From the NCBI GenBank assembly GCA_000697055.1, contig JNDT01001340.1, forward strand, positions 1-50,037: a DNA stretch of 50,037 nt, given 5' to 3'. A program made the position numbers and the translations under genes. The notes beneath the pieces are model-generated. The model saw only the letters and a list, made by a program, of their open reading frames with translations, did not search any database and was not told the origin of the DNA. Shown piece by piece: positions 12,364-28,342 of the stretch; the first letter of the stretch is position 1; each line of letters opens with the position of its first letter. Source of the DNA: Saksenaea vasiformis B4078. Taxonomy: Eukaryota; Mucoromycota; Mucoromycetes; Mucorales; Saksenaeaceae.

Positions 12364-12915
12364 AATAAACTTGGCTTTGCAAACCCAAGAAAAAAAAAGG
12401 TGTGATCAACCTTCCTTTTTCTAGTTTTTTCTTTTCAGCTGATCAATCGCTTGCTGGATTCATGACACACAACAACTTGCGGGTAACGGCATACCATATA
12501 AAGAGTCGAGTTCATGGGGGCTATGTACTGGGTAGAATCATTTTGAGACAAGGAGTTTACCTCCCCCCATTTGAGTCACTTTGGAGCACTTCTTCAAGCT
12601 GTCTGTTTCTCTCTCCCCTATGATATAGAAATCGCGACGATGCTGACAGCTGCTGTTATTTTCATGCACATGATTCCAGGGTCCCCCACTGCAAAGGCAA
12701 CAACAACATAGACATGTCTTTTTCAAGAGCTGAACTTAACATTTATATATTTCTTTTTTGACATCTGCAATAAATCGTGACAAAGGTAAAAGAGATAGAG
12801 AGAGAGAGAGAGGGTTGGACGTGCGAGTTGCGTGTACATGTATATATGTGCGTGAGTTTTGTTTTTTTTTTTTTGTAAAAAAGAAGTACAGGTGTTTTCT
12901 TTTCTTTTTTTTTTT
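12364..12915. other. Convergent 3' region between chitin synthase and USP7 genes
   Basis: Two genes end here on opposite strands. It holds a GA microsatellite (about 12796-12812) and homopolymer tracts typical of 3' untranslated sequence. No coding signal seen. Confidence 0.5.
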
Positions 12916-17614
<4,699 letters not shown>

Positions 17615-17785
17615 TTCGGTGAAAAAGAAATAGAATAGTGGGAAGTAACCGAAAGAGAGAAAGAGAGAGAGAGAAAGAGAAAGAGAGAAAGAGAAAGAGA
17701 CAAAGTTCAGATAGGACTGCTCAATGATGACGCCCTGGCAACACCATATATGGGAAGTGAGAAAAGGCAGAAAGAAAAGACAGGA

Positions 17786-17821
<36 letters not shown>

Positions 17822-18636
17822 TGATGGTGAGAGAAAGGGCGTTTTGTGAAACGTAACCAAGGCCCAAAGTTTACTGCATAAAAATAGCAAATGGGTTAGG
17901 GCATATTTTACCAACCGAACGTAAAACTTAATGCCGCACGAACTACAGTATAAAATGCAGCACATTCTGTGTGGAAACGATATAAAGAAAAATAAACCAT
18001 CTTGTGATACGATCGCATCATTGTGCAGCAACTTCATTGTTTGACGCTCACAAGGTTGCGTGACAACCAAACGATGATGATGATGATGATATGTTAACGG
18101 AAAGAAAAAGTTGGGCCGATCTTTTTACTTATCACGTGTAGCTACGAATGGAAGTTATTTGTCATCCCACTCGGAAAGAAAGATAAGTAGTAAAAGTAAG
18201 AACCTAAGAAACCAAGTCAGGACTAAAGAAGAAAGAAAGAGGTCTAAGTAATGTGTCCTAAACAGTCATGAGAAGGGGAAGAAAGAAAGGGGGGAAAGGG
18301 AACAGAGTGAGTGAGTGAGTAAACCAAAAAGTTGAATAGCAGCAGCGGGGTAGCAAAACAGAAAGGTACCTGAGGCGATTTTGCTTTTGGTGAGAAACCG
18401 CTCAATTGACTGCATGGGATCGGCCAAGCTTTTTTTTGTAAAAAGATATGGATGTATTCATCCTATATATTATTATAATACTTAATCACTTTTTGTGGAC
18501 CCATTGATCTTTTCTTCTCCTTCTCTCTCTCTCTTTTTTTTACTCTTTTCTCTTTCTCTCTTCACTTCCACATTTACAGAACTTCTTCTTTTTTCTCACG
18601 TTCAACTTACCTTATTTGTGTACCAGTAGCTTTTAT
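17615..18636. other. Divergent promoter region with GA microsatellites
   Basis: Lies between USP7 (-) and an unknown gene (+). GA-rich tracts at 17651-17700 and a pure (GA)n run at 17791-17818 read as CT tracts on the USP7 strand, typical of fungal promoters and leaders. A GTGA repeat occurs near 18306-18320. A TATA-like AT stretch at about 18463-18482 and a T/C-rich leader precede the + gene. Confidence 0.55.
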
Positions 18637-19395
18637 ATGATTTTAGCTTCCTCACAACGCCGACATCGGTTGCCTTGTGGAAAGCTTCGCAAGGGTTTAG
18701 CCCTTTTGGGTAAACTCTCTTCACAAAAACAAGCAGAGAAAGAAGAAGAAACAGGCAAACCACGTACAGTCAGGGCAGCAGCCACTGAAAAGATTGTACG
18801 AAGACGACCTAGTCCCAGTCCAGATATTCATTCAGAAGATCTCACTGCAAGTCAATTTGCCAACATCACAGGACTCAAAATAAAGAAGGTGGGCAAATAT
18901 GCAGACAATGTATTTGATGTTGAGAGTGAAAGCTCTGATGACGACGACGAGGAGGAGGAAGACGAGGAAGAGGAGGAAAATGTTGTGACGACAACCACCA
19001 GTGCAACGACGGTTTATTCTACACCTATCCCAAGTTCTGGGTCGCGTGCAAAATTGCCACGGATATGGGAACCTGATTTTTGGCAACGCAATAATTATCC
19101 ACCGACACCCTCATTTTCTTCTTCTACTTCTTCTTCCAATCCTCTATCCTATACTGGGTTTACATTACAAACAAGTGCTTCTATGAGTATCCTTCCAACA
19201 CCTCAAGAAACACCTTATATTTCACTTCTCCGTCAACAATCTAATCACGAACGTCCAAAAAATGCTACTTATCGCAAAGGACGCTTCCAAATTGTACTTG
19301 GACCTAATAACGACGATCCAACGATCGGCAAACCAATGATTACTCCTCAAAAACATTGTGTTGAATGGAAACGGAAACGATCGTGTACAACGTAA
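18637..19395 (+). CDS. Acidic low-complexity protein of unknown function
   Basis: Single-exon frame of 252 aa from ATG 18637; the frame continues a little upstream but without an ATG. The N-terminus is basic (QRRHRLPCGKLRKG), followed by a charged stretch, SPSPDIHSEDL, an acidic block of about 25 D/E residues near residues 100-120, then Ser/Thr/Pro-rich sequence. Near the C-terminus is a basic RKGRF segment before a final KRKR. No catalytic domain is visible. Composition suggests a nuclear or regulatory disordered protein, but this is inference. It is convergent with MPP10, 363 bp apart. Confidence 0.65.
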   Translation: MILASSQRRHRLPCGKLRKGLALLGKLSSQKQAEKEEETGKPRTVRAAATEKIVRRRPSPSPDIHSEDLTASQFANITGLKIKKVGKYADNVFDVESESSDDDDEEEEDEEEEENVVTTTTSATTVYSTPIPSSGSRAKLPRIWEPDFWQRNNYPPTPSFSSSTSSSNPLSYTGFTLQTSASMSILPTPQETPYISLLRQQSNHERPKNATYRKGRFQIVLGPNNDDPTIGKPMITPQKHCVEWKRKRSCTT

Positions 19396-19519
19396 CACAA
19401 AATCCACCCTCTCTCTTTTCCAGAAAAAACAGCCAAAAAAAGGAAAAAAAAAAAAGAAAAAAAGAAAAAGAGCTGATGATGGTATTATTATTATTATTAT
19501 TATTCTATTTCCCTTCCTT

Positions 19520-19552
<33 letters not shown>

Positions 19553-19758
19553 GCTCTCGGTTTCCTTTTCTTTTTTTCAATGTTTCTATGGATTCCTTTT
19601 TTTTTCTTTCTTTTATGACAAATTCTTTCTTTTGTATGCAATTTTCCCTTTTTCTAATTTGACACACGGTGATTTATCTTTTAGTGCAAAGAAAATGTAC
19701 ATAACTCTTTTATTTTTATTTTTTCACATGCCAAATATATTGAATCTTTTTATTTTTA
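19396..19758. other. Convergent 3' region, homopolymer-rich
   Basis: Poly-A, poly-T and (TTA)n runs (for example 19480-19505) between the unknown + gene and MPP10. Short frames here translate to Lys- or Phe-rich low complexity and are not believed to be genes. Confidence 0.5.
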
Positions 19759-20880
19759 TCAGAAAAGGGATGCAGAAGTGATGGTTTTTGTTGTACTTTT
19801 CTTTTTGCCATCTTTGTCGATCATTGTTACATTCTTTTGTCCCAATAGTTCTTTGACTGCCTTTGTCTTGCTCTGTTTTTGAACCATTCCTGGTCGAATC
19901 TTCTCCATCACCTTCATCTCTCTTTCCTTCATAGCCTTTTCCTTCTTCTTCATCTTCTTCTTTTGTGCTCTTACTCTCTTTCTCTCTGATTGATCCATTT
20001 CTGTTGTACTCTTCACCTCCGTCTTCTTCTTGTCGTATACTTCCTCTGGTGCAAGTAATGTACTGTCTGCTACATTGACAGGAATAACTTCTTCCATACT
20101 GATAGCTGCTGCATTGCTGACAATCGTAATCTCGGGTTGAGGCTATAAAAGTGTGTGTGTTTGTTAAATCTAATAATATATCACATGCAAATACATACCG
20201 CTTTGGGCGTAAAATGGAAATTACTAAGTGCATCCAGTTTAGTACACAGTGTCTGGAACATGGATGTGATTTCATCATGCTCCTTCTGCAATGCTTCATC
20301 CTTTGCATTTGACTGATCGCCTGTCGCTTGCTTCATATAATCTTCCTCATACAATTCTGCCAATGATTTCTTCGATTTATCTTGATTGAGCTCTATTTTC
20401 TTGGATGGCAAAAAGGGTCGAGCATCCGGTTCCCGTTTCCGTTCCACATCATCAAACATATTCTATAGATGCATAATCAGTACATTAGCCTGGCCTGTAA
20501 GGCAACGCTTACATCTGCTATGCGCTTTTTAATGAGATCTTCTAATGCATTGGTCGTTTCTTGTGTAATGACAGGGACAGGCTAATAGTAGTAAAAAAAG
20601 AAAAACAGGTAAGACTTTCTCATTCATTTGCCTAGAACAAACTTTTACCTTGATCGATTGGTCAAACTCTATATCTTCTTCTAACAAACTGTTGAGAGGT
20701 CTAGTCTTTGCTGACGCTTCTCCCTTCATGGTCCAGTGTCGGTCGCCAACATTTTCCTCTTCAAATTGTTCAATCTGCGCCTTCACTTTCTCCAATCGTT
20801 TTTCATATGCTGATTTTTCCGTATCTTCTTCTTCTTCCTCTTCATCTGCATCAAACAGATTTCTGACTTTATCTCCTAAT

Positions 20881-20912
<32 letters not shown>

Positions 20913-21890
20913 ATACATTTCCTCCTCATTTTCTTGGTCGTCTTCCATTGAGAATTTCACTTCTTTCTTTGCTTTTCTTGGCTTTGCTGGTGCGACGAAA
21001 AAGTCCTTGTATGTAATATCTGCGTTCCTTTCATGTAAGCCTTTCCTTCACTTCTCATCCTATGGGTTTTTTTTTCTAACCTGCGATATCTTCGTCCGCT
21101 TCCTCCGCTTCATCCAGGTCCTCGTCGTAGTCAATCTCTTCATCGTCATCTTCGCGATCAGACATCATATCTAATTCCTCTTGCTCTTCTGTCCATCGAT
21201 TGAATTTCTCCAGATCAAAAAAGCCGTCATCAACTTCCGATCGCTTGTTGGATCTATTCATCAGGGAAGAGAGTTAGCATCGCCAGCGCTATCTTAAATC
21301 TGCAACGTACCTCTCCTCGCCTTCTTCTTCTTCCTCTTCTTCTTCTTCTTCCTCCTCTTCCTCGTCTTCTTCGTCTTCTTGTCCAGCCATATCTTCCATG
21401 TCAAAATCGGCCATTTCTTCGTCAGACGCTTGAAGTTGCTCGTCAAATTCTTCGCCATTCTCCTCCTGATCGAGCTCCATGGAATGACCAGAAATGCTAT
21501 CCTGTTCATCCGATTCATCGTACTGCTCTTCCTGGTCGATCGGGACCTTTTCAGGCTTCGAAAATTCTTTCAGGGTCGATTTGGCATAGCGCAAGAAAGG
21601 CTCGTTCTGGGTGGCGATCTCTTCCCAGATTTGCTCATTATCAAAGCCTTCCGTCAATAACTCCGGAAAAGGAGAGAATTCCATTTCTTCATGTTGTTTA
21701 ACTACAAGATCGATCAGATCATGTGCCCTTGCCACCCTTCTCCTTTACCTGTATCATAAAAATATTTCGCGATTTCTAATGCTGAAGATGCAATCTTGGG
21801 ATCTTCAGTAAAAAACAACTGAGGTTTTGCGACAACATTATTTAAGAATTGCTGAGTAGGTGAGCGTTTGCCGTCCGTTTTGGTGACCAT
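19759..21890 (-). CDS. MPP10: U3 snoRNP protein MPP10
   Basis: Component of the small-subunit processome, needed with Imp3 and Imp4 for early 18S pre-rRNA cleavage in the nucleolus. Seven exons: 21749-21890, 21311-21701, 21081-21253, 20649-21019, 20513-20581, 20199-20462 and 19759-20142, giving 597 aa. Family signs: EGFDNEQIWEEI near residue 70, long acidic runs, DDGFFDLEKFNRW, YKDFFVAPAKPRKAKKEVKF, QIEQFEEENVGDRHW, LNSLLEEDIEFDQ, a PSKKIELNQDKSKKSLAELYEEDY block, LSNFHFTPK, and a Lys-rich coiled C-terminus. The first intron is only 47 nt (21702-21748) and was preferred because it is the only join that keeps frame. Acidic repeats are simple (GAA/GAG)n DNA. Confidence 0.92.
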
Positions 21891-24696
21891 GGTATACAGC
21901 AATTCTTTTTTTTTTTCTTTTGCGAGCGAAAGTCGAAGGAAAATGGTCAGGAAGTAGCAGTCACAATAGTCCGCTTTGGTTGCCCACGGCGTTTGGAGAA
22001 CTTCGTCAGGCACTCCTGTCGGAGTGAAGTGTAAGAAAGGGAATCGGACTTCGGGCACACTAGCCGAGGCCACAGTTGTCCATTATCATCAATCTGCCTT
22101 TCCCAGGAGTTTCCGGGGATCCTATGGTGGGTTACACATGCGTAGAATGTTAGTCCACATACTGGAACATGGAGGAACTTGACCTGAACCGGTGACGCAT
22201 GATTTTGGTAAAGTATATCCAGCGTAGAATTGATGGTGTAGAGGATAAATGGTTGAGGAAAAAGCATGAAATCGCAACAAACCTATAAACATAATTTAAA
22301 GGATGATCAAAACATAGATGGCTCACCTGGCTATAACGTCGTATTCTCTATGGTGTACAGTGGCCGTTCAGTTAGTAACTATCCGCTTGATGAATATGTC
22401 ACACTTATCGAGTACAGATTTTGGAAAAAAACTTGTTGCTAGACACGACAAGATGAGCCTGATGGTACCGAACGAGATCTAACGAAACACTCAGAGCAAG
22501 TCCGACCTAGTTGGAAACGCACGCGTCCAGAGAAAGCACGTTCAAGACAAGGACTGGCTCCCCAGTTAAAAAGCTTCTGGTTCGGTTACTATGTATCGAA
22601 GTGTCAAACTTACGTCGTTTTCCAAAAATAGTAATTCCAATGATCTTCTACTTGGAAGCATGTGTTCGATATAAGAACGACAACTATGTCCACGAATTAT
22701 ACTCTATAACCGAATGGCTACTGTACCAGGCGAATTTGCTGCTTTTAGTCTTCCTTGTCATTTTGGATACAGGTCCTTTGAAGTTGGAACATTGAGAGTC
22801 AACAAAAGAACGCTGCTTGTCTTAATTTCAACCTATGTACTGCATTATGCATTTGACTGATGAAGAGAAGATCCTAGCTGGTGTAAAAGAACCTTTTCCA
22901 TCAGCTTGGAATTCATTACTGATGTTTTGTAGATATTACACAACTTGACAGGTCTGCAGGTACTATCAGTCATCCTTGTCGTTTTTGAGTTTGTCATGGT
23001 ATGAAGTTTCGAAATACAATACTACATGTCATTAAACTCTGCAATAAAATTATTTGCATACGCGTGCAATGGTAGGTAGATCCATAGATAGGACTTTTCC
23101 TTTTTTTTTTTTTCTCCCACGATCAGTAACCTGAACCGGTTAATCTACGTAAATGCAGGAGAAAGGGGGGGTTTGTCCAACAAGACGATTACAATGGAAA
23201 CTTACTACCTCTGTCCAATTCACGTTTTTTCTCCAATAAACCTAATAGAGCACACCAATCCATTCTAAGGCATATCTCAAACGAATCGACCGGAAATGCA
23301 GTTTTGTAAAATGTCCCCGATAAACAAGTCAAGCGCTGTAGACATGGTGCCGCTTTGGTATAGGCTGTGCCGCTTTCTCACAGTTGTTTGTTGTTGAACT
23401 CCTACTGTTTCTTTTTATACATGTGTTTCCTAATCTGCTCAAGGCCGATATCTCATTGCGATTCGATACCAAATACCGCGTCCTATTCATGAGACAGAAG
23501 ACCGTACGTGCTTTTTTGCTTAAACGGAACGTGATTGACCGTCCAATCTTTATAGCAGTACGTAGATATTAGATTTAATAAGATAGTGTGTGTAAATTGT
23601 GCCTGCTCTGATCCTGGAGAAATCTCCCCATATCTAAAGATACTCTTCCCCGTCCATTTTATTCCGTGTTTCTGAAACCTTATGCACTAGCACTATAGCA
23701 TCAGATTTGTAGGTTCTGTGCTTGATAACATCGGACTCTTTGACCTTATGATGACCAGGCCGCATAATTGCCAAAAAGAGTAAAACTTAAATGAGTACGC
23801 AGGTAGCGCGATAATCCCAATCTGTAGCGTTCAATGCAACGCCTCGTATCCTGAATCGTTCGAAATAGAAGAAGAAACTTGGCAATTTTGTGTAGGATCT
23901 TCTTTTCATGTTTACAGTCCACTCAGCCATCGTCCCCGTTGCCTGGTATCATTAATGTTAACTGTACACGTGGAATCCTTATTGGAAACTATTTGGTTTT
24001 TGACAAAGTTTGCACAAGGGAGAGTAGTTCTGCACCATGGACGTCAATTTACACAAAAATAGCCACCTGAAATATCTGATTCTCAAATGTGATACAATTC
24101 CCCGGAAAATGACAACAACAAGCCATGCTCCGTTGTTCCAGGTCGTAAGTCATTTCAACTTCATTCCTATGATGAGCTGCAGCTTCTGCTGCTGCTGAGA
24201 AACCTTCCTTGCTTAAAGAAGTTACCATGCTTAGACATATTGCATCATGATGTATCTAAAATAAGATAATTCACTATCTGTAAATCAGAAAACATCTAAA
24301 CGGGTCACCAAAAAAAAAAAAAAAAAGATAACACGATAGCAGTAGTAGACTACTGCAACCCGTTTGTTTCGTATCAAATAATCGGTCGGCAGGTGAAGAG
24401 GGTCTTATGGTGAACGGTCTGGCCATCATTAAAAAAAAAAAAGAGCTCATTGCTTCATCTTGATATGCAAACCGGATGCATCTTTTTGGCTTGAGTATAA
24501 TTTAATACGGCTGATATCTCAACATTTATCCCACAGCCCTCGTATCGTACCGATCCGTTGCAAGGCTCCAACGTTGCGTACCGCCACTATAAAACGCCCA
24601 TTTGAAACACAGCACATAGAAATGTGATGTCACGATTTGGGAAATTGACGGCTGTTAGAACCACACCATTTTTTTTCTTTGTTTTCTAGTGCAGTG
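21891..24696. other. 2.8-kb stretch with no recognisable gene
   Basis: Only short frames (under 95 codons, mostly lacking a good ATG). No family recognised on either strand. Poly-A runs occur near 24308-24326 and 24430-24442. Contains the MPP10 promoter at its left and the bL27m promoter at its right end. It could hold old transposon sequence, but nothing I can name. Confidence 0.45.
24588..24594 (+). promoter_or_regulatory. TATA box upstream of bL27m
   Basis: TATAAAA about 100 bp before the ATG at 24697. Spacing is compatible with a fungal core promoter and short leader. Sequence match only. Confidence 0.4.
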
Positions 24697-25036
24697 ATGT
24701 CCCTGCTCAATCGATCTGTAACGCATTTGTCCACTGCAGCAAGGGGCTCTCTCTGGTCTGCAGTCAGACCTACTTTCCACTCGCATGGTAAATAACATAA
24801 ACGCAGATGCTTAATAGACACACGCGCATAACCACCTTAAAACAACAACAACGATAGAATTGACACAAGTGCGATGGGCTTCAAAGAAATCAGGAGGTTC
24901 TTCCCGCAATGGCAGAGATTCTGCCGGTAGACGATTGGGTGTAAAGAAATTCGGTGGCCAAGAGGTCGTGCCTGGCAATATTATTGTACGTCAACGAGGC
25001 ACGACTTTCCACGCAGGTGATAATGTATGTTGTTCG

Positions 25037-25071
<35 letters not shown>

Positions 25072-25296
25072 TTTGTTATGTATTTATGCCAACTTAAAAT
25101 TTGATAATAGGTTGGTATGGGAAAAGATCACACGTTGTACGCATTGGAGCCCGGATACGTTCATTTCTACAAAGATCCCCAACAACCAAAACGTCGATTT
25201 GTCGGTATTGTGTTCAACCGTGACGCCACTCTTCCAATTCCTATGGAACAACCTAAACCAAGACGATTTGATCTTGTCGATCTGACAGCGTTATAA
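24697..25296 (+). CDS. Mitochondrial large-subunit ribosomal protein bL27m
   Basis: Bacterial L27 homologue near the peptidyl-transferase centre of the mitoribosome. Three exons: 24697-24787, 24858-25024 and 25111-25296, giving 147 aa. Residues 1-31 form an Arg/Ser-rich targeting presequence ([17 protein letters not shown]). The conserved block follows: [59 protein letters not shown], then the [12 protein letters not shown] segment and a short C-terminal extension. The second intron carries a (TA)n microsatellite. The gene converges on the coiled-coil gene 157 bp away. Confidence 0.93.
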
Positions 25297-25453
25297 TTGG
25301 GAAATGAGACTTACGTATCGTTGTACATATTTTCAAAGTAAAAAAAAAAAAAAAACAATAGAGAGAATCGGATTGCAGAAACTAGTCTTCTTTTTTTTTT
25401 TTGGGTGTTTTAAAAGAAAAAAACAATAGACTCGGCAGGGGATCGATGTGATG

Positions 25454-27326
25454 TTACAATTCATTGGGGTTCATGTCCTCATCTTCATCCACCACACTTC
25501 CACTTGTGCATGAGGAGATGGCTGAGTCATGACTGTAGTACGCAGTACTGTTGCTTCGTGTGCGGGATGCATATTGAGATGTGGATTTGTTCCCGGTCCA
25601 TCCCATGACGGACATACGTTTGAAGGCTCGGGTCCATCCTCCTGTTTCACCACTTGGCGTTTGTTTTGACGTGATCCAAGATGAAATGGTGCTACGTCGC
25701 GGTCGGGCGGTTGTTGACTCTTTTGGCGCCACAGGCGTTGTCTTTGTGTCCGCGACAGTTGACGTTGTTATTGTTTCATTCGGCGTTGGGGCTTGTGCTG
25801 CGGCCTCGGCTGCCTCATCGATATTGAGTACGTCGACTAATTGATTGTTATCCACAATCTTGAGGAGGATCTTATTCATGTAGACTGTCAATGCTTTGTT
25901 CGCTTCCTGCAATGTTTTGTTTGCTTCTTGCAACGTTTTGTTTTCTTCTGCCAGTCCTAATTTTGTGGGGTGGGAAGAGGAAAAAAAAAGAGCTGAGTTG
26001 CATGTTGCGCCACCGCCACCAACTTACTTTGTACCGAGGTACCGTCTTCCAGCTCGGCTGCCAAGCTTTTCCGTGCTGGTACTTTCTCTTCTTCTCGCTT
26101 CTGTTCCGAAATGCGTGTGAGATAAACAAACCGCGCAAGATCCGATTTGTTCGCGGCTTACCTTTGGTAGATCCGACTTGTCGGGGTTTACCTTGAGCAG
26201 TTCACTGGTGGTCTTCTCGTGCAGTAGCAGCTGATAGCTTTCGTTATCTTCCATCAATGATTGGTTGACTTGCTTAATATCCATCAACTCTTGTTCAAGT
26301 ACTTGAATTCGCTGTGATTGTGTCTCGGCTGTCATGACTGCCTCATGTACCAGAAGTTTCTGTTGTTGGAGTTCTGCTTTGAGATCCAGAATCAATTTAT
26401 CTTGAGCACGGATCTTGCTATCCCGGGCCGATACTCCGTCAACGACCTTTGTCCTTCGCTCTTCCAAAAGGGGACTCATGCCGGCACAAGTATCCCATTT
26501 TTCTGTAAATAAACCATATGAGATGATGAACTGTCCAAGAAGCTTTTCCTCCTCCTCCTCGTCCTCCTCCTCCACCCCTCCTATCTGCCTCCTTATGCTA
26601 TAGAAGCGAAGAGAAAAAAAAAAAGAAAGAAAGAAAGGAAACCAGCTTACGTCGCGTCGGTGACTCTGGTCTAGTCAGGAATATATTGGATGCGGTTGCA
26701 CTACGTGTTCGTCGCGGTTGTCCTTGGGTATATCGTTTGACTTCCGCGGTTAAATCAGATTCACGTTGCTGCCACAATAATCTGTCGCTCTCGTAGTTTT
26801 GTAACTATCAAGGGGTGAAATGTTTGTCAAAGATTCTCCTATTTTCTGTTAGGGTAACATACCTCGTTTTCCAATCGTTTTTCCAGATCCTTTTTATGTT
26901 TTCCCAGGCTTTTGTTCTCCTTCTGAACCTGTGCAAGTTCTTGCTCTTGTGTATACAACTGTGACTCTAACCGTTCATGTGCTCTGCGGTAAGTGTTATT
27001 TTCTTGTTTCATCATCAATAGTCGCTATCGTTGCAAAAGTCCCGTTAGCAAAGACAAGAGAAAAGCAACATTTTCTTTTTTTTTTTGTGTTCTTTACTTT
27101 TCTCAGAATTTCAGTTTCTTTGCACAGAGCACGATATTGCTCCTTGTTGTCTTCCATTTGTGCTCGATGTTCCTGTGGAAAATGGTTATTGTTAAGGTCC
27201 GCTGTTGTTTGATAGACTACTACTACTACTACTTGCATAGATCCTGTCATGCTGAATTTGGGGTAGTTGTACCTCCAACATTCGAAGCAAGTCAGTTACA
27301 TCCAATGTCGATGCTGTGAGTGTCAT
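25454..27326 (-). CDS. Coiled-coil protein, function unknown
   Basis: Seven exons: 27273-27326, 27098-27172, 26863-27024, 26651-26804, 26162-26502, 26028-26100 and 25454-25956, giving 453 aa. Most of residues 1-330 is predicted coiled coil, for example LLRMLEEHRAQMEDNKEQY, KENKSLGKHKKDLEKRLENE, LILDLKAELQQQKLL and a short LQEANK(T/A) repeat, interrupted by an Arg/Ser segment (GQPRRTRSATASN). The coil ends in ALTVYMNKILLKIVDNN, a conserved-looking amphipathic segment seen in fungal coiled-coil proteins of unknown role. The C-terminal 120 residues are Thr/Ser/Pro-rich and disordered, ending in DEDEDMNPNEL. Exon 1 was joined through the GT at 27272 because only this gives a continuous heptad register. 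No motor or enzymatic domain is seen. Confidence 0.8.
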
Positions 27327-27658
27327 GATAAAAATAAAATTGAGCCAGGAGTCAGCAATTAATGAAGCTGAAGGGGGTAGAAGTTTTGCTTAAAGGGAGA
27401 AAAGAAAGAGAAGAGAAAGAAGAGAGAGGGTGTTAAAAAGAGAAAGAAAAGAGAGAAGGAGGAAAATCAAGCCCAATCTTTTGTGTTCTTTTTCGAAGAC
27501 ACTGCATCACCATGCATCAACACTAGTAGCCATGGCCAATCATTCGCCCTCAATAGGATCTTAAAGTGCGCGCGGATCATTTTACCCCGGTCAGATCATC
27601 CGACAGTCTGCATCATTATGGTTCACAAATTGGTTTCTATTGATGTCTAAACATGTGT
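27327..27658. other. Short intergenic region between coiled-coil gene and TIM10
   Basis: Purine-rich tract (about 27395-27470, read as C/T-rich on the minus strand), a likely promoter/leader for the coiled-coil gene. No coding signal. Confidence 0.45.
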
Positions 27659-28010
27659 CTATTTTTGTTGTCCCATCTGCTGCATCTTTTGTCCCACATG
27701 GTTATTCACTTCAAAGAACTTGGCAACGCAGCCATCAATGCAGTCGGATTCTCCTTGATTTAACTCGCTTTGTTCGTAAGTCTTGGACAAACATTTACTT
27801 TGACATGATTCCGTAATACTATGTCACCTGCTCAGTTTCCCCTGTTTTGTCCTTCTCTCCAACCCCCCCTTTTCGACGCGCTTCCCACAGTGAATTGCCA
27901 TACCGATTAAATAGATCTGTCACCATTTCAAGTTCCTGTTCCGCCATGGCAATGTTTTGCGGATTCACTGCTTGTGGTGATTGCACTCCACCGCGACCAA
28001 AGAACGACAT
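27659..28010 (-). CDS. TIM10: Mitochondrial intermembrane-space chaperone Tim10
   Basis: Small Tim protein that, with Tim9, escorts hydrophobic carrier precursors across the intermembrane space. Two exons, 27904-28010 and 27659-27818, give 88 aa, the usual family size. The protein starts MSFFGRGGVQ, continues AEQELEMVTDLFNRITESC, and carries the twin CX3C pair: CQSKC then CIDGC, with 16 residues between. The helix VAKFFEVNNHVGQKMQQ follows. The 85-nt intron splits the Arg codon just before the first CX3C. Confidence 0.94.
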
Positions 28011-28342
28011 GCTCAAAAACAAAGTAAAGAACGGGAAGGTATGAACACAGCGAAATTGAAGCCAACTCCCAAAGTTCATTCACTTGTGACACAGAAAACA
28101 CAGGTCACACGCACCTTTCTTACGCCTCTGTCCACCTTCATTTGGGGCCCCCTTCTTTTCTCCTTTGACACCTCCCAAACGTGTCACGAGAGATCAATCC
28201 GATCTGTTACAAGGAGAATGGATAATGCAAAAATGAAAGAAAAAAAAAGTTAAGCTTCGTTACAGTAAAAGTCCGCTCTTCCTGTAACTACTACTATTAT
28301 TATTATTGATTATGGGTGTTTGATCATCATGCATAAAACTTG
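28011..28342. other. Intergenic region between TIM10 and methyltransferase
   Basis: TIM10 upstream region and the 3' end of the methyltransferase gene. Nothing else is seen. Confidence 0.4.
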
